Source of the DNA: Streptomyces roseoviridis
Lineage (GTDB): Bacteria; Actinomycetota; Actinomycetes; Streptomycetales; Streptomycetaceae
Assembly (NCBI RefSeq): GCF_039535235.1
Contig: NZ_BAAAWU010000001.1
Span: 5,394,001 to 5,458,000 of the forward strand
Reading direction: 5' to 3'
Length of the DNA: 64,000 nt
Shown here: positions 33,732 through 42,563 of the stretch, piece by piece
Position numbering within the stretch: position 1 is the stretch's first letter
How the letters are laid out: each line of letters starts with the position of its first letter
Position numbers and translations under genes: made by a program
Notes under the pieces: generated by a model
Told to the model about the DNA's origin: nothing
What the model saw: only the letters and a program-made list of their open reading frames with translations
The model's database searches: none

Positions 33732-35342
33732 ATGTCGCAGTCGCAGTCACACCGCCGCCGCTGGGCGATCCTCGCCGTGCTCATGCTCAGCCTGCTGATC
33801 GTCGTCCTCGACAACTCGATCCTCAACGTGGCGGTCAAGACGATCGCCAGCCCCGCCCCCACCGGCATCGGCGCCACCCAGAGCGAGCTGGAGTGGGCCA
33901 TCAACTCCTACACGCTCGTCTTCGCCGGGCTCCTCTTCGCCTCCGGCCTCCTCGGCGACCGCTTCGGCCGCAAGAGGTCGCTGCTCTTCGGTATCACCGT
34001 CTTCGGCATCGGCTCCGCGCTCGCCGCGCTGTCCACCACCCCCGGCGAGCTCATCGCCTACCGCGCGGTGATGGGCCTGGGCGCCGCGTTCGTCATGCCG
34101 GCCACCCTCGCCGTGCTCATGAACGTCTTCGAGCGCGACGAGCAGCCCAAGGCCATCGGCATCTGGGCCGGCAGCGTCGGCCTCGCCATCGCCATCGGCC
34201 CCATCACCGGCGGCGTCCTCCTGGAGCACTTCTGGTGGGGCTCGATCTTCCTCATCAACGTGCCCGTGGTGCTGCTCGCCCTCGCCCTCATGGCCTGGCT
34301 CGTCCCCGAGTCCCGGGACCCCGCGCCCGGCCGCATCGACCTGCCCGGCGTGCTGCTCTCCGTGCTCGGCCTCGTCCTGCTCGTGTACGGCATCATCCGC
34401 GGCGGCGAGCTCGCCTCCGTCACCGACGTCACCGTCCTCCTGCCGTCCCTCGCCGGCCTCGCGATCCTCGTCGGCTTCGTCCTGTACGAGAAGCGGACCG
34501 ACCACCCGGCGCTCGACATCTCGTACTTCCGCAAGCCCGCCTTCTCGGCCGCCGTCGCCGCCGTCGCGCTGGTCTTCTTCGCCCTGATGGGCGTGACCTT
34601 CTTCTCCGCCTTCTACCTGCAGAGCGTCCGCGGCTACAGCGCGCTGGAGTCCGGCCTGCTCATCCTGCCGCTCGCCGTCGCCCAGATGGCCTTCGCCCCG
34701 CGCGCCCGGCTCGTCGTGGAGCGCTTCGGCGCGCGGATCGTCTGCACCTCCGGCATGCTGGCCGTCGCCGTGGGCCTGGGCGCCTTCGCCTTCTTCGACG
34801 CGGACACCCCCGTCTGGCTCCTGGAGGTCGTCTTCTTCCTCCAGGGCGCGGGCATGGCGCACATCATGCCGCCGGTCACCGTCGCCATCATGCAGGCGCT
34901 GCCCCGCGAGAAGGCGGGCTCCGGCTCGGCCGTCAACAACACCTTCCGGCAGGTCGGCGGCGCGCTCGGCGTGGCCGTGCTCGGCTCCCTGCTGTCCTCC
35001 ACGTACCGCGGCGAGATCGAGGGCCACCTCGGCTCCGTACCGGCCGCCCTGCGCGACACGGCCGGCGAGTCCATCGAGGCGACCCTGGCCGTCGCCGAGA
35101 AGCTCGGCCCCGTCGGACAGGGCCTGGTCGCCCCCGCGTACGACGCCTTCGTCGACGCCATGCACGTCACCGCCATCGGCTCGGCCGCCGTCGCCGTCCT
35201 GGGCGCGGTCGTCGTGGCCCTCTTCCTGCCGGGCCGCGCCCCGGCAGCGGCCACCCCGGCCCCCGGCGCCCCACCGGCTCCGGCCCCGGCGGGCACCGTC
35301 CCGGGCAGCCGCTCCGAGGCGGGAGAATCGGTTCCGAAGTAG
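33732..35342 (+). CDS. DHA2-family (EmrB/QacA) MFS drug exporter
   Basis: A 536-residue exporter with fourteen membrane helices. The signature LLIVVLDNSILNVAVKTIA begins helix 1, followed by GLLGDRFGRKRSLLF (motif A) and the motif C-like GSVGLAIAIGPITGGVLLE, and AVNNTFRQVGGALGVAVLG. The tail is a Pro/Ala-rich cytosolic stretch. Proton-driven efflux of cationic or amphipathic drugs is likely. A perfect TetR operator overlaps its promoter and the tetR gene follows 55 bp after its stop, forming one regulated unit. Confidence 0.93.
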   Translation: MSQSQSHRRRWAILAVLMLSLLIVVLDNSILNVAVKTIASPAPTGIGATQSELEWAINSYTLVFAGLLFASGLLGDRFGRKRSLLFGITVFGIGSALAALSTTPGELIAYRAVMGLGAAFVMPATLAVLMNVFERDEQPKAIGIWAGSVGLAIAIGPITGGVLLEHFWWGSIFLINVPVVLLALALMAWLVPESRDPAPGRIDLPGVLLSVLGLVLLVYGIIRGGELASVTDVTVLLPSLAGLAILVGFVLYEKRTDHPALDISYFRKPAFSAAVAAVALVFFALMGVTFFSAFYLQSVRGYSALESGLLILPLAVAQMAFAPRARLVVERFGARIVCTSGMLAVAVGLGAFAFFDADTPVWLLEVVFFLQGAGMAHIMPPVTVAIMQALPREKAGSGSAVNNTFRQVGGALGVAVLGSLLSSTYRGEIEGHLGSVPAALRDTAGESIEATLAVAEKLGPVGQGLVAPAYDAFVDAMHVTAIGSAAVAVLGAVVVALFLPGRAPAAATPAPGAPPAPAPAGTVPGSRSEAGESVPK

Positions 35343-35397
35343 ACGGCGGGGCCGGCGGAACAGCAGCGCGGACAGCGACGGGAGAGGCGGGACGGAC

Positions 35398-36162
35398 GTG
35401 TCGCAGGACAACGGCGGGGCGGAGACGGGCGGGGCCGTGCCGGGCGGCGCGGGGCGTGCGGGGGGCGGTGCCGCCGACGGCGCGGACGGTGCTCCCGCCG
35501 GGGGCGCGGACGGTGCTGGTGCCGGTGGTGCCGGTGGTGCCGGGGGTGCCGGTGGTGCCGGTGGTGCCGGAGGGTGTGCCGCCCGGCGCGGGCGGCCGCG
35601 GAGCGAGACGGCGGAGCAGGCGATCTTCGAGGCGGCGATCGGGCTCCTGGAGAGCGGGATGCCGCTGGCCGAGGTCTCCATCGAGAAGATCGCCCGCACC
35701 GCCGGCGTCGGCAAGGCCACGATCTACCGCCGCTGGCCCGGCAAGGAGGAGCTCTTCGTCGACCTGCTGCGCTCCGTCGAGGCCCCGGACCCGGTGCTGC
35801 CCGGCGTCTCGGTCCGGGACGACCTGGTCGCCCTGATGGAGTCGATCCGGCGGCGAGGACTCGCCAAACGGAACTCGGCCCTGCTGCACAACGTGTTCTC
35901 GCAGATGCAGCAGTACCCGAAGCTGTGGGACACCTACCACCACACCGTCATCGAGCCCCGCCGCCGCCTCGGCCTCGACCTCGTCCTGCGCGGCATGGAG
36001 CGCGGCGAGATCCGTTCCGACCTCGACGCCGAGCTCGTGAACGACCTCTTCACCGGCCCCATGATCCTGCGCACCACGATCCGCCCCGGCGCCACCCTGG
36101 ACGACGACCTGGCCGAACGGGTCGTGGACGCCGTCCTGGAGGGCGTACGGCCCCGAGGATGA
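35398..36162 (+). CDS. TetR-family regulator with a Gly/Ala low-complexity N-terminus
   Basis: A 254-residue repressor. The first 62 residues are a disordered Gly-Ala run (GAGAGGAGGAGGAGG) encoded by a 9-nt repeat. The HTH begins at about residue 65 (RGRPRSETAEQAIFEAAI ... KIARTAGVGKATIYRRWPGK). The ligand domain resembles TetR_C_16-type proteins that control exporters. GTG 35398 has only a weak RBS; a start nearer the HTH is possible. It lies downstream of the DHA2 exporter and probably binds the operator at 33689-33707, co-transcribed so that it is induced with its target. Confidence 0.88.
   Translation: MSQDNGGAETGGAVPGGAGRAGGGAADGADGAPAGGADGAGAGGAGGAGGAGGAGGAGGCAARRGRPRSETAEQAIFEAAIGLLESGMPLAEVSIEKIARTAGVGKATIYRRWPGKEELFVDLLRSVEAPDPVLPGVSVRDDLVALMESIRRRGLAKRNSALLHNVFSQMQQYPKLWDTYHHTVIEPRRRLGLDLVLRGMERGEIRSDLDAELVNDLFTGPMILRTTIRPGATLDDDLAERVVDAVLEGVRPRG
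35515..35573. repeat. 9-bp tandem repeat in tetR
   Basis: Units near GGTGCCGGT, about six copies with small changes, encode Gly-Ala-Gly. In-frame slippage would only lengthen or shorten the disordered arm. Confidence 0.75.
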
Positions 36163-36379
36163 CCGGGCCGGCCGGCAGCCCGGCCGGCGGTCCGAGCGCC
36201 AGTGCGGGCGGCAGTCCGGACGCCTCGTACGAATGTGCGCGTTCTGTCACAGCCGTACGCCTCGCGCCACCCGCAGGAACCCGCCACGCCTTTGCCGTCG
36301 TCCCTCGTGGAGTACGACCGAACCGGAATCGCCTAGGGTCGACTCCGGGTCGCAGAGCAAGGCAGTGAGGACGACAGCG

Positions 36380-37537
36380 ATGGCGCGGGTGGACATGACG
36401 GGGACCGAGAACGGCGGAACGCCGGACGACGGAGGATCCGCCTCCCGGCCCGGTTCGCCCTTCGGCACCGGCACCGGCACCGGCACCGGCACCGGCACCG
36501 GCGCCCACGGCACCGGCGCGCACGACCCCGGTACCGGCTCCGGCTCCGCCTCCGGCGGGGGGCCGGGCTCCCGTTCGGGTCTCGGTGCCCGGCTCGCCCG
36601 GCTGCGCGCCGACCGCGGCATCTGGCGACGGGGCGTCCTCCTCGCCCTCGGGGCCGTGCTGGTCGCCCTGCTGATGGTGCTTCACTCCGACATCCCCAAC
36701 CGGATCGGCAACCTCGGCAGCCTGACCGAGACCTTCCTGCCCTGGCTCGGCCTCTTCGTGCCGCTGCTCCTCGTCCTCGCCCTGCTGCGGCGCTCGGCGA
36801 CCGCGCTGGTGGCGCTGGTGCTGCCGGCCGTGGTCTGGCTCAACCTCTTCGGCGGGCTCGTCGTCGACAAGTCGCAGGCCGGCGGCGACCTCACGGTCGT
36901 GACCCACAACGTGAACGCGGACAACCCCGACCCCGAGGGCACGGCCCGTCAGATCGCCGCGTCCGGCGCCGACGTGGTGGCCCTGGAGGAGCTCAAGGGC
37001 GACATGGTCCCGGTGTACGAGAAGGCGCTGGCCGACACGTACCGCCACCACTCCACCCAGGGCACGGTCGGCCTCTGGAGCAAGTACCCGCTGCGCGACG
37101 CCCAGCCGGTCGACATCCGCATGGGCTGGACCCGTGCCATGCGCGCCACCGTCGTCGCCCCGGCGGGCGAGGTCGCCGTCTACGTGGCCCACCTGCCCTC
37201 GGTGCGGGTCAAGCTGAACGCCGGCTTCACCGCCAACCAGCGCGACAACAGCGCCAACGCCCTCGGCGAGGCCATCGCCCACGACCCGCACCGGCGGATC
37301 GTCCTCCTCGGCGACCTCAACGGCACCATGAACGACCGCGCCCTCAACGCCGTCACGTCCCAGCTGCGCTCCACGCAGGGCGCGGCGGGCGACGGCTTCG
37401 GCTTCAGCTGGCCGGCGTCCTTCCCGATGGCCCGCATCGACCAGATCCTGGTCCGCAACGTCGAGCCGCTGTCCTCCTGGACCCTCCCGGAGACCCGCAG
37501 CGACCACCTCCCGGTGGCCGCCCGCCTCAAGCTCTAG
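36380..37537 (+). CDS. Membrane-anchored endonuclease/exonuclease/phosphatase-family protein
   Basis: A 385-residue protein. A disordered N-terminus with a Gly-Thr repeat (residues about 28-45) is followed by three hydrophobic helices (about 80-165) and then an EEP domain outside or at the membrane: VVTHNVNADNPDPEG, VVALEEL (metal Glu), GLWSKYPL, LLGDLNGTMNDRAL (DxN) and the final RSDHLPVAARL (catalytic His). The fold cleaves phosphodiesters in DNA, RNA, lipids or inositol phosphates; the substrate is unknown. GAGG lies 10 nt before ATG 36380. It is tail to tail with nadE, 19 bp apart. Confidence 0.88.
   Translation: MARVDMTGTENGGTPDDGGSASRPGSPFGTGTGTGTGTGTGAHGTGAHDPGTGSGSASGGGPGSRSGLGARLARLRADRGIWRRGVLLALGAVLVALLMVLHSDIPNRIGNLGSLTETFLPWLGLFVPLLLVLALLRRSATALVALVLPAVVWLNLFGGLVVDKSQAGGDLTVVTHNVNADNPDPEGTARQIAASGADVVALEELKGDMVPVYEKALADTYRHHSTQGTVGLWSKYPLRDAQPVDIRMGWTRAMRATVVAPAGEVAVYVAHLPSVRVKLNAGFTANQRDNSANALGEAIAHDPHRRIVLLGDLNGTMNDRALNAVTSQLRSTQGAAGDGFGFSWPASFPMARIDQILVRNVEPLSSWTLPETRSDHLPVAARLKL
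36464..36499. repeat. Hexanucleotide microsatellite (GGCACC)6
   Basis: Six perfect copies of GGCACC encode a Gly-Thr run in the disordered N-terminus of the EEP-family protein. Copy changes stay in frame. Confidence 0.9.
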
Positions 37538-37556
37538 AGGACGCCCTCCCGCTCCG

Positions 37557-39320
37557 TCAGGGCCGGCTCTCGCGCCAGTGGTTGGTGACGGGCAGCCGGC
37601 GGTCCTTGCCGAAGCCCTTCGCGGAGATCTTGGTGCCCGGCGGGTACTGGCGGCGCTTGTACTCCGCCGTGTCGACAAGACGCAGGGTGCTGATCACCAG
37701 TTCCTCGTCGAAGCCCGCCGCCACGATCTCGTCCCGGCCGCGGTCGTGGTCGACGTAGAGCGCCAGGATGCGGTCCAGCACGTCGTAGTCGGGCAGGGAG
37801 TCCGTGTCGACCTGGCCGGGACGCAGTTCGGCGCTCGGCGGCTTGGTGAGGGTGTTCTCCGGGATCGGCGGGGTCTGGCCGCGCTCCTCGGCGGCCCGGT
37901 TGCGCCAGCGGGCGAGGCGGAAGACGTCGGACTTGTAGACGTCCTTGATGGGGCCGTACGCGCCGACGGAGTCGCCGTACAGGGTCGAATAGCCCACCGC
38001 CAGCTCCGACTTGTTGCCGGGCGCCAGGACGAGGTGGCCCTCCTGGTTGGACAGCGCCATCAGCAGGGTGCCGCGCAGCCGGGACTGGAGGTTCTCCTCC
38101 GCGAGGCCGGTGAGGCCGAGCGCCCCCATGTAGGCGTCGAACATCGGCTCGATCGGCACCGTACGGAAGTGGAGTCCGGTGCGGCGGGCCAGTTCGGCGG
38201 CGTCCGCGCGCGAGTGCTCCGAGGAGTACTTCGAGGGCATCGACACGCCGTACACGTTGTCCGCGCCGAGCGCGTCACAGGCGATCGCCGCGACGAGGGC
38301 CGAGTCGATGCCACCGGACAGGCCGACCAGGACCGAGCGGAAGCCGTTCTTGCCCACGTACGCCCGCAGGCCGACGACCAGCGCCGAGTACACCTCCTCG
38401 TCGTCGTCGAGCCGGTCCGCCTGACCGCCGGTCACCTCGGGCTCGTAGGCGGGCAGCGGCTCCTCGGACAGCACGGCCCGGTCGATCCGCAGCCCGTCGT
38501 CGACGACCGTGCCGCTCCGCGGCGCGTCGGCCGCGGCCGACGGAAGCTCCAGGTCCAGGACCACACAGCCCTCGGTGAACTGCGGGGCGCGCGCGACGAC
38601 CTCACCGGCCGCGTCGACGACGATCGAGTCGCCGTCGAAGACCAGCTCGTCCTGCCCGCCGGTCATCGCCAGGTACGCGGTCGTGCAGCCGGCCTCCCGG
38701 GCCCGCTTGCGGACCAGTTCCAGGCGGGTGTCGTCCTTGTTCCGCTCGTACGGCGAGGCGTTGACCGACAGCAGCAGTCCCGCCCGGGCGCTGCGGGCCG
38801 CCGGAACCCGGCCGCCCTCCTGCCACAGGTCCTCGCAGATCGCGAGGGCCACGTCGACGCCGTGCACGCGCACGACGGGCAGGGTGTCGCCCTGGACGAA
38901 GTAGCGGTACTCGTCGAAGACGCCGTAGTTGGGCAGGTGGTGCTTGGCGAACCGCAGCACCACCTCGCCCCGGTACAGCACGGCCGCCGCGTTCTCCGGC
39001 GACCCGGCGGGCCTGCCGAGCCGGGGCTCGGCCCGCTCGGAGCGGTCCAGGTAACCGACGACCACGGGCAGCTCGCCGAACCCCTCGTCGGCGAGCCGCC
39101 GGGCGAGCGAGCGCAGGGCGGCCCGGGACGCCTCCACGAAGGAGGGGCGCAGCGCCAGGTCCTCCACGGGGTAGCCGGTCAGCGCCATCTCGGGGAACGC
39201 GACGAGGTGCGCGCCCTGCTCGGCGGAGTGCCGCGTCCAGTGGACGACGGCCTCGGCGTTCCCGGCGAGATCGCCGACGGTCGAGTCGATCTGATTCAGG
39301 GCGAGGCGTAGTTGAGGCAC
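37557..39320 (-). CDS. nadE: Glutamine-dependent NAD+ synthetase
   Basis: A 587-residue two-domain enzyme making NAD+ from deamido-NAD+, ATP and glutamine. The N-terminal nitrilase-like glutaminase has its Glu in AFPEMALTGYP, Lys in KHHLPNYGVFDEYRYF and Cys in LAICEDLWQEGG. The C-terminal ligase has the PP-loop VGLSGGIDSALVAA, VSMPSKYSSEHS and LAPGNKSELAVGYSTLYGD. The start is GTG 39320, with TAGACT 6 nt upstream (leaderless). It is transcribed alone. Confidence 0.96.
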   Translation of the reverse strand: MPQLRLALNQIDSTVGDLAGNAEAVVHWTRHSAEQGAHLVAFPEMALTGYPVEDLALRPSFVEASRAALRSLARRLADEGFGELPVVVGYLDRSERAEPRLGRPAGSPENAAAVLYRGEVVLRFAKHHLPNYGVFDEYRYFVQGDTLPVVRVHGVDVALAICEDLWQEGGRVPAARSARAGLLLSVNASPYERNKDDTRLELVRKRAREAGCTTAYLAMTGGQDELVFDGDSIVVDAAGEVVARAPQFTEGCVVLDLELPSAAADAPRSGTVVDDGLRIDRAVLSEEPLPAYEPEVTGGQADRLDDDEEVYSALVVGLRAYVGKNGFRSVLVGLSGGIDSALVAAIACDALGADNVYGVSMPSKYSSEHSRADAAELARRTGLHFRTVPIEPMFDAYMGALGLTGLAEENLQSRLRGTLLMALSNQEGHLVLAPGNKSELAVGYSTLYGDSVGAYGPIKDVYKSDVFRLARWRNRAAEERGQTPPIPENTLTKPPSAELRPGQVDTDSLPDYDVLDRILALYVDHDRGRDEIVAAGFDEELVISTLRLVDTAEYKRRQYPPGTKISAKGFGKDRRLPVTNHWRESRP

Positions 39321-39326
39321 GCCCCC

Positions 39327-39332
39327 AGTCTA
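39327..39332 (-). promoter_or_regulatory. -10 box of nadE, leaderless
   Basis: On the minus strand TAGACT, 6 nt before GTG 39320. This fits a leaderless transcript and fixes the GTG as the start. Confidence 0.5.
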
Positions 39333-39387
39333 ATCGTCAATTCGACGCTATGTCCTGGGGAACGCGCATCGGTCCCGCCCGGCGCGG

Positions 39388-40239
39388 TTACCTGGTCGGA
39401 CCGGTCCAGATCTGGGACTCGTGCTCCAGGACCGTCGGGGAGAGCTCGATCTGCAGCTCGTCGGCCGCGGCGGCGGGGAGCGAGAAGGTGTAGGCGGCCT
39501 TGGCCTGCTTGCCCGGAAGCACCTTGCCGTTGAAGGGCTTGGTCGCGTTGTCGCCGTCGAAGACCGTCTCGGCGGTGGCCCCGTGCGCGTCGCTCGCGTC
39601 GGGCAGCGCGGCGGTGACGTCGAGGGTCTCCTTGCTGCCGTTGACGATGGTGATCGTCACCTGGAAGGCCCGGTTGCCCTTGGCGTGGCCCACCGCGAAC
39701 TCGTCGGGCTCGTGGGAGCGCGGCTTGGAGACGGTGACCTTGATCCCGTCCTCGTACGTGAAGGTGTCGCCGAACTTCATGGGCTCGGGGACCTCGTCCA
39801 CCGGCTCCTCCGTCGGCTCGCCGGCACCCTCGCCGCCCGGCGCGGCGGAGGCGCTGGAGGAACCCTTGGCCCCGGTCTCCTTCTCGATCTCCTTGGCGAC
39901 GTCCGTCACCGCCGTGGCGATGAAGATCAGCCAGACCAGCGAGGCGACCAGCGCGACGCCGCCCAGAACGGCACCGGTGACCGCCATCCCCTTGTTGGTC
40001 GCCAGGCCCTTGCCGGCCCGGGCGGCGCCGATGATGCCGAAGACGACGGCCAGCACGCCCAGGATCGCGCCCAGCCAGAAGAGGAACGGAATGATCCCGG
40101 AGACCAGGCCCACGATGCCGAGGACGAGGGCCGTGATGCCGATGCCGTTCTGAGGCTGCGCGTACGGGGGCTGCGGCGCGCCCGGTGCCCCCGGCGGCCC
40201 CCAGGGCGGCGGCGTGGGGGAGTGGCTGGGCATGGTCAT
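39388..40239 (-). CDS. Membrane protein with DUF4190-like helices and a DUF4352-like exposed domain
   Basis: A 283-residue protein. A Pro-rich cytosolic start (PTPPPWGPPGAPGAPQPPYA) precedes hydrophobic helices (about 32-75 and 88-115: GIGITALVLGIVGLVSGIIP and GAVLGGVALVASLVWLIFIA). After an Ala/Ser/Glu linker, an exterior beta-sandwich of the DUF4352 type follows: FGDTFTYEDGIKVTVSKPRS, VTITIVNGSKETLDVTAAL, KVLPGKQAKAAYTFSLP. Proteins of this design bind ligands or partners at the cell surface in actinomycetes, function unknown. AAGGA 6 nt before ATG 40239 supports that start. Confidence 0.85.
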   Translation of the reverse strand: MTMPSHSPTPPPWGPPGAPGAPQPPYAQPQNGIGITALVLGIVGLVSGIIPFLFWLGAILGVLAVVFGIIGAARAGKGLATNKGMAVTGAVLGGVALVASLVWLIFIATAVTDVAKEIEKETGAKGSSSASAAPGGEGAGEPTEEPVDEVPEPMKFGDTFTYEDGIKVTVSKPRSHEPDEFAVGHAKGNRAFQVTITIVNGSKETLDVTAALPDASDAHGATAETVFDGDNATKPFNGKVLPGKQAKAAYTFSLPAAAADELQIELSPTVLEHESQIWTGPTR

Positions 40240-40471
40240 GCGGTGTCCTTCGTCCAACTGCGGAAGGGTGCCGGCGCGGTCGCCGGACCCTGAAGATCAG
40301 TCACGACCGTAAGTGAGCGGATTGTGGAGAGACCAGGGATTTCCTGATCGGCATGTGATCGTGATCCCTCGCGGGGCGGCGGGGGAGGGGACAGCGCGCC
40401 CACCCGCCGGCCGGCCCACCGGGAACCCCCGGCCGCGCCCCGGCGTTCGACCGACTGTGTCCAGGAACGGT

Positions 40472-41326
40472 ATGACCTTCGTACGGCTCGGAGGAGTCGC
40501 CCACCACGTCGTCGTCGACGGCACCGGACCCGTCTGCGTCCTCGCCGCCGGCCTCGGCATGAGCTGGTTCGACTGGGACCCCGTCGTCCCCCTGCTCGCC
40601 CCCCACCGCACCGTCGTCCGCTTCGACCGCCCCGGCCACGGCCTGTCCGCCCCCGCCGCCGTGCCGGCCACCCTCGCCGGGGAGGCGGACCGGATCGCCG
40701 CGCTCCTCGACGCGCTGCGGCTGCCCGGGCCCGCCACGGTCGTCGGACACTCCATCGCCGGCTTCCACGCCGAGGCCTTCGCCCGCCGCCACCCCGCCCG
40801 CACGGCCGCCCTCGTCCTCGTCGACTCCTCCGTGGAGGACCGCCCCCGCGCATCCCGCACCGCTCCGCCCCTCGCCCGCGCGCTGGGCGCCGCCCTGTCC
40901 GCCGCCGGGATCCCGGCGGCGCTCGGCCCGGCCGGGCGCGCTCTCTCGGTGCGCCTTTCGGCCCGGGGCCCGGACCCGGCCCCGCGCGCGCTCGTCCGCC
41001 GCGTCTACCGCACCTCCCGCGTGCTGCGCGGCACCCTCGACGAGAACGCCCGCTACGGCGCCGTGGCCGCCGAACTGCTCGCCCTGCGCGAGCACGCCCC
41101 GCTCCCGCCCGGCCTGCCCGTCACGGTGCTCGCCGCCCCCAACGGCTCCGCCCGCTGGGAGCGACGCCAACGCGCCCTGGCCCGGCGGCTCGCCGCCCGC
41201 TACGAGGCGGCCGAACCGTCGGGCCACCTGGTCATGCTGGACCGCCCCGACCGGGTGGCCGAGGCGGTCCTGGGCACGGCGGTGCCGTCCCGGGCACCGG
41301 GCCGCACGGGTCAGGAAGGGGCGTAG
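40472..41326 (+). CDS. Alpha/beta-hydrolase family protein
   Basis: A 284-residue hydrolase. The oxyanion strand is AAGLGMSWFDWDPVVPLL, followed by VVRFDRPGHGLS, the nucleophile elbow VVGHSIAGFHAEAFARRHP (GHSIAG) and the VLVDSS strand; the catalytic His is probably in EPSGHLVMLDRP. Substrate unknown (ester, lactone or amide). AGGAA lies 5 nt before ATG 40472; an in-frame upstream start lacks support and would add residues of non-coding character. Its last 16 nt overlap the converging CBS gene. Confidence 0.85.
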   Translation: MTFVRLGGVAHHVVVDGTGPVCVLAAGLGMSWFDWDPVVPLLAPHRTVVRFDRPGHGLSAPAAVPATLAGEADRIAALLDALRLPGPATVVGHSIAGFHAEAFARRHPARTAALVLVDSSVEDRPRASRTAPPLARALGAALSAAGIPAALGPAGRALSVRLSARGPDPAPRALVRRVYRTSRVLRGTLDENARYGAVAAELLALREHAPLPPGLPVTVLAAPNGSARWERRQRALARRLAARYEAAEPSGHLVMLDRPDRVAEAVLGTAVPSRAPGRTGQEGA

Positions 41327-41730
41327 ACGCTCTCGCAGAACGCCTTCAGCTGGTCGTCGGAGAGCTGCCGGGCCAGGTCCGCCTCGCTGATCATGCCGAC
41401 GAGACGCTTGTTCTCGATGACCGGCAGCCGGCGGATCTGGTGGCCCTGCATCTCCTCCAGGACCTCGTCCACGTCCGCCCCGGCGTCGATCCAGCGCGGG
41501 GTGCCCTTGGCCATGTCGCCGCAGGTGACCCGGGCAGGGTCGTGGCCCATGGCCACACAGCCGACCACGATGTCCCGGTCGGTGAGGATGCCGCAGAGCC
41601 GTTCGTTCTCGTCGGCGATGGGCAGCGCGCCCACGTTGAGTTCGCGCATGCGCTGGGCCGCGCGGTCGAGCGTCTCGTGAGCCGGGATCCACTCGGCCCC
41701 CGGGTGCATGATGTCCTTCGCCGTCGTCAT
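41311..41730 (-). CDS. CBS-domain protein
   Basis: A 139-residue protein made of two CBS motifs (about 8-60 and 72-125): TAKDIMHPGAEWIPAHETLD with VGALPIADENERLCGILTDRD, then GVPRW..., VDEVLEEMQGHQIRRLPVIEN and KRLVGMISEADLAR. Tandem CBS modules bind adenosine ligands (AMP, ATP, SAM) and regulate partners; as a free-standing protein its partner is unknown. It is transcribed from 41730 with no neighbour in the operon. Its 3' end overlaps the hydrolase gene by 16 nt. Confidence 0.92.
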   Translation of the reverse strand: MTTAKDIMHPGAEWIPAHETLDRAAQRMRELNVGALPIADENERLCGILTDRDIVVGCVAMGHDPARVTCGDMAKGTPRWIDAGADVDEVLEEMQGHQIRRLPVIENKRLVGMISEADLARQLSDDQLKAFCESVYAPS

Positions 41731-41806
41731 GAGCTGAGTGCCTTTCGTAGAACGTCGTCGTACCTACGTACGTCCCCGAGCACCCCTCATTCTGCGGTCG
41801 CGGCGC

Positions 41807-41836
41807 GGCCCCCGCGACCGCAAGGTCGCGGGGGCC
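41807..41836 (-). terminator. Hairpin with GCAA tetraloop after the DUF305/DUF3105 operon
   Basis: A 13-bp perfect stem (GGCCCCCGCGACC with its complement) capped by GCAA. It is about 95 nt downstream of the DUF305 gene and upstream of the CBS gene, so it probably separates these units. Confidence 0.65.
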
Positions 41837-41895
41837 GTCAGGAGCCGTCGTCAGGAGCCGTCACGGACGAGCCGTCACGGACGAGCCGTCACACG
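41836..41895. repeat. Short tandem repeats next to the terminator
   Basis: Two near-copies of GTCAGGAGCC and two exact copies of ACGGACGAGCCGTC follow each other. This is probably local slippage; no function is suggested. Confidence 0.6.
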
Positions 41896-41930
41896 AGTCG
41901 GCCCGACCGCGCGGGCAGCCGGGGAGCCGG

Positions 41931-42563
41931 TCAGGCGCCCCGCTGCCTCAGCATGTCCGCCATCAGCCTGATCTCGGACTCCTGCGCCTCGACCATGCCC
42001 TGCGCGAGGTCCCGCTCGACGCCGGGCGCGCAGCGCTCCACACAGCCCTGGGCCATGTGGACGCCGCCCTTGTGGTGCTCGGTCATCAGCTTCAGGTAGA
42101 GCACCTCGGCCGCGCGCCCGGACGCCTTGGACAGCTGCTCGATCTCGGCACGGGTCGCCATGCCCGGCATCAGCTCGCCGTCCTCGCCGGCCGTCTCGTC
42201 ACCGTGCCCGCCCATGCCCATCCAGGTCATCGGCGGCACGCCCGACTGCACCTTCGGCAGCCCCCACATGTCCAGCCAGCCCAGCATCATGCCGCGCTGG
42301 TTGGCCTGCGTGTTGGCGATGTCGTAGGCCAGCCGGCGCACCTCCTCGTCCCGCGTGCGGTCGCGGACGATGAACGACATCTCGACGGCCTGCTGGTGGT
42401 GGACGGCCATGTCCCGGGCGAAGCCCGCGTCGGCGGACTCCGCGGTCGGGGTCCTCGGGGACTCGTCGCGGTCGGCGGAGGCCACGGTGAGGGCGCCCCC
42501 GGCGAAGAGCAGCGCGAGGACGACGGCCGTGACGGACGCCCACTGCGTCCGGTTCAGCCTCAC
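41931..42563 (-). CDS. DUF305-family exported protein
   Basis: A 210-residue protein with an N-terminal signal or anchor helix (VTAVVLALLFAGGALTVASA, residues 12-31). The DUF305 signature is duplicated: MAVHHQQAVEM and, in the second half, MTEHHKGGVHMA, helical bundles with paired histidines suggesting metal binding. A Met-rich central loop (MTWMGMGGHGDE, ELMPGMA) adds to this, as in copper-handling proteins. It is the second gene of a two-gene operon; its ATG overlaps the stop of the DUF3105 gene by 4 nt. Metal role is inference. Confidence 0.9.
   Translation of the reverse strand: MRLNRTQWASVTAVVLALLFAGGALTVASADRDESPRTPTAESADAGFARDMAVHHQQAVEMSFIVRDRTRDEEVRRLAYDIANTQANQRGMMLGWLDMWGLPKVQSGVPPMTWMGMGGHGDETAGEDGELMPGMATRAEIEQLSKASGRAAEVLYLKLMTEHHKGGVHMAQGCVERCAPGVERDLAQGMVEAQESEIRLMADMLRQRGA

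Noticed and set aside
36463..36510. CRISPR-like repetition in GGCACC tract
   Set aside because: A perfect hexanucleotide repeat within a coding sequence without spacers is a microsatellite, not a CRISPR array.
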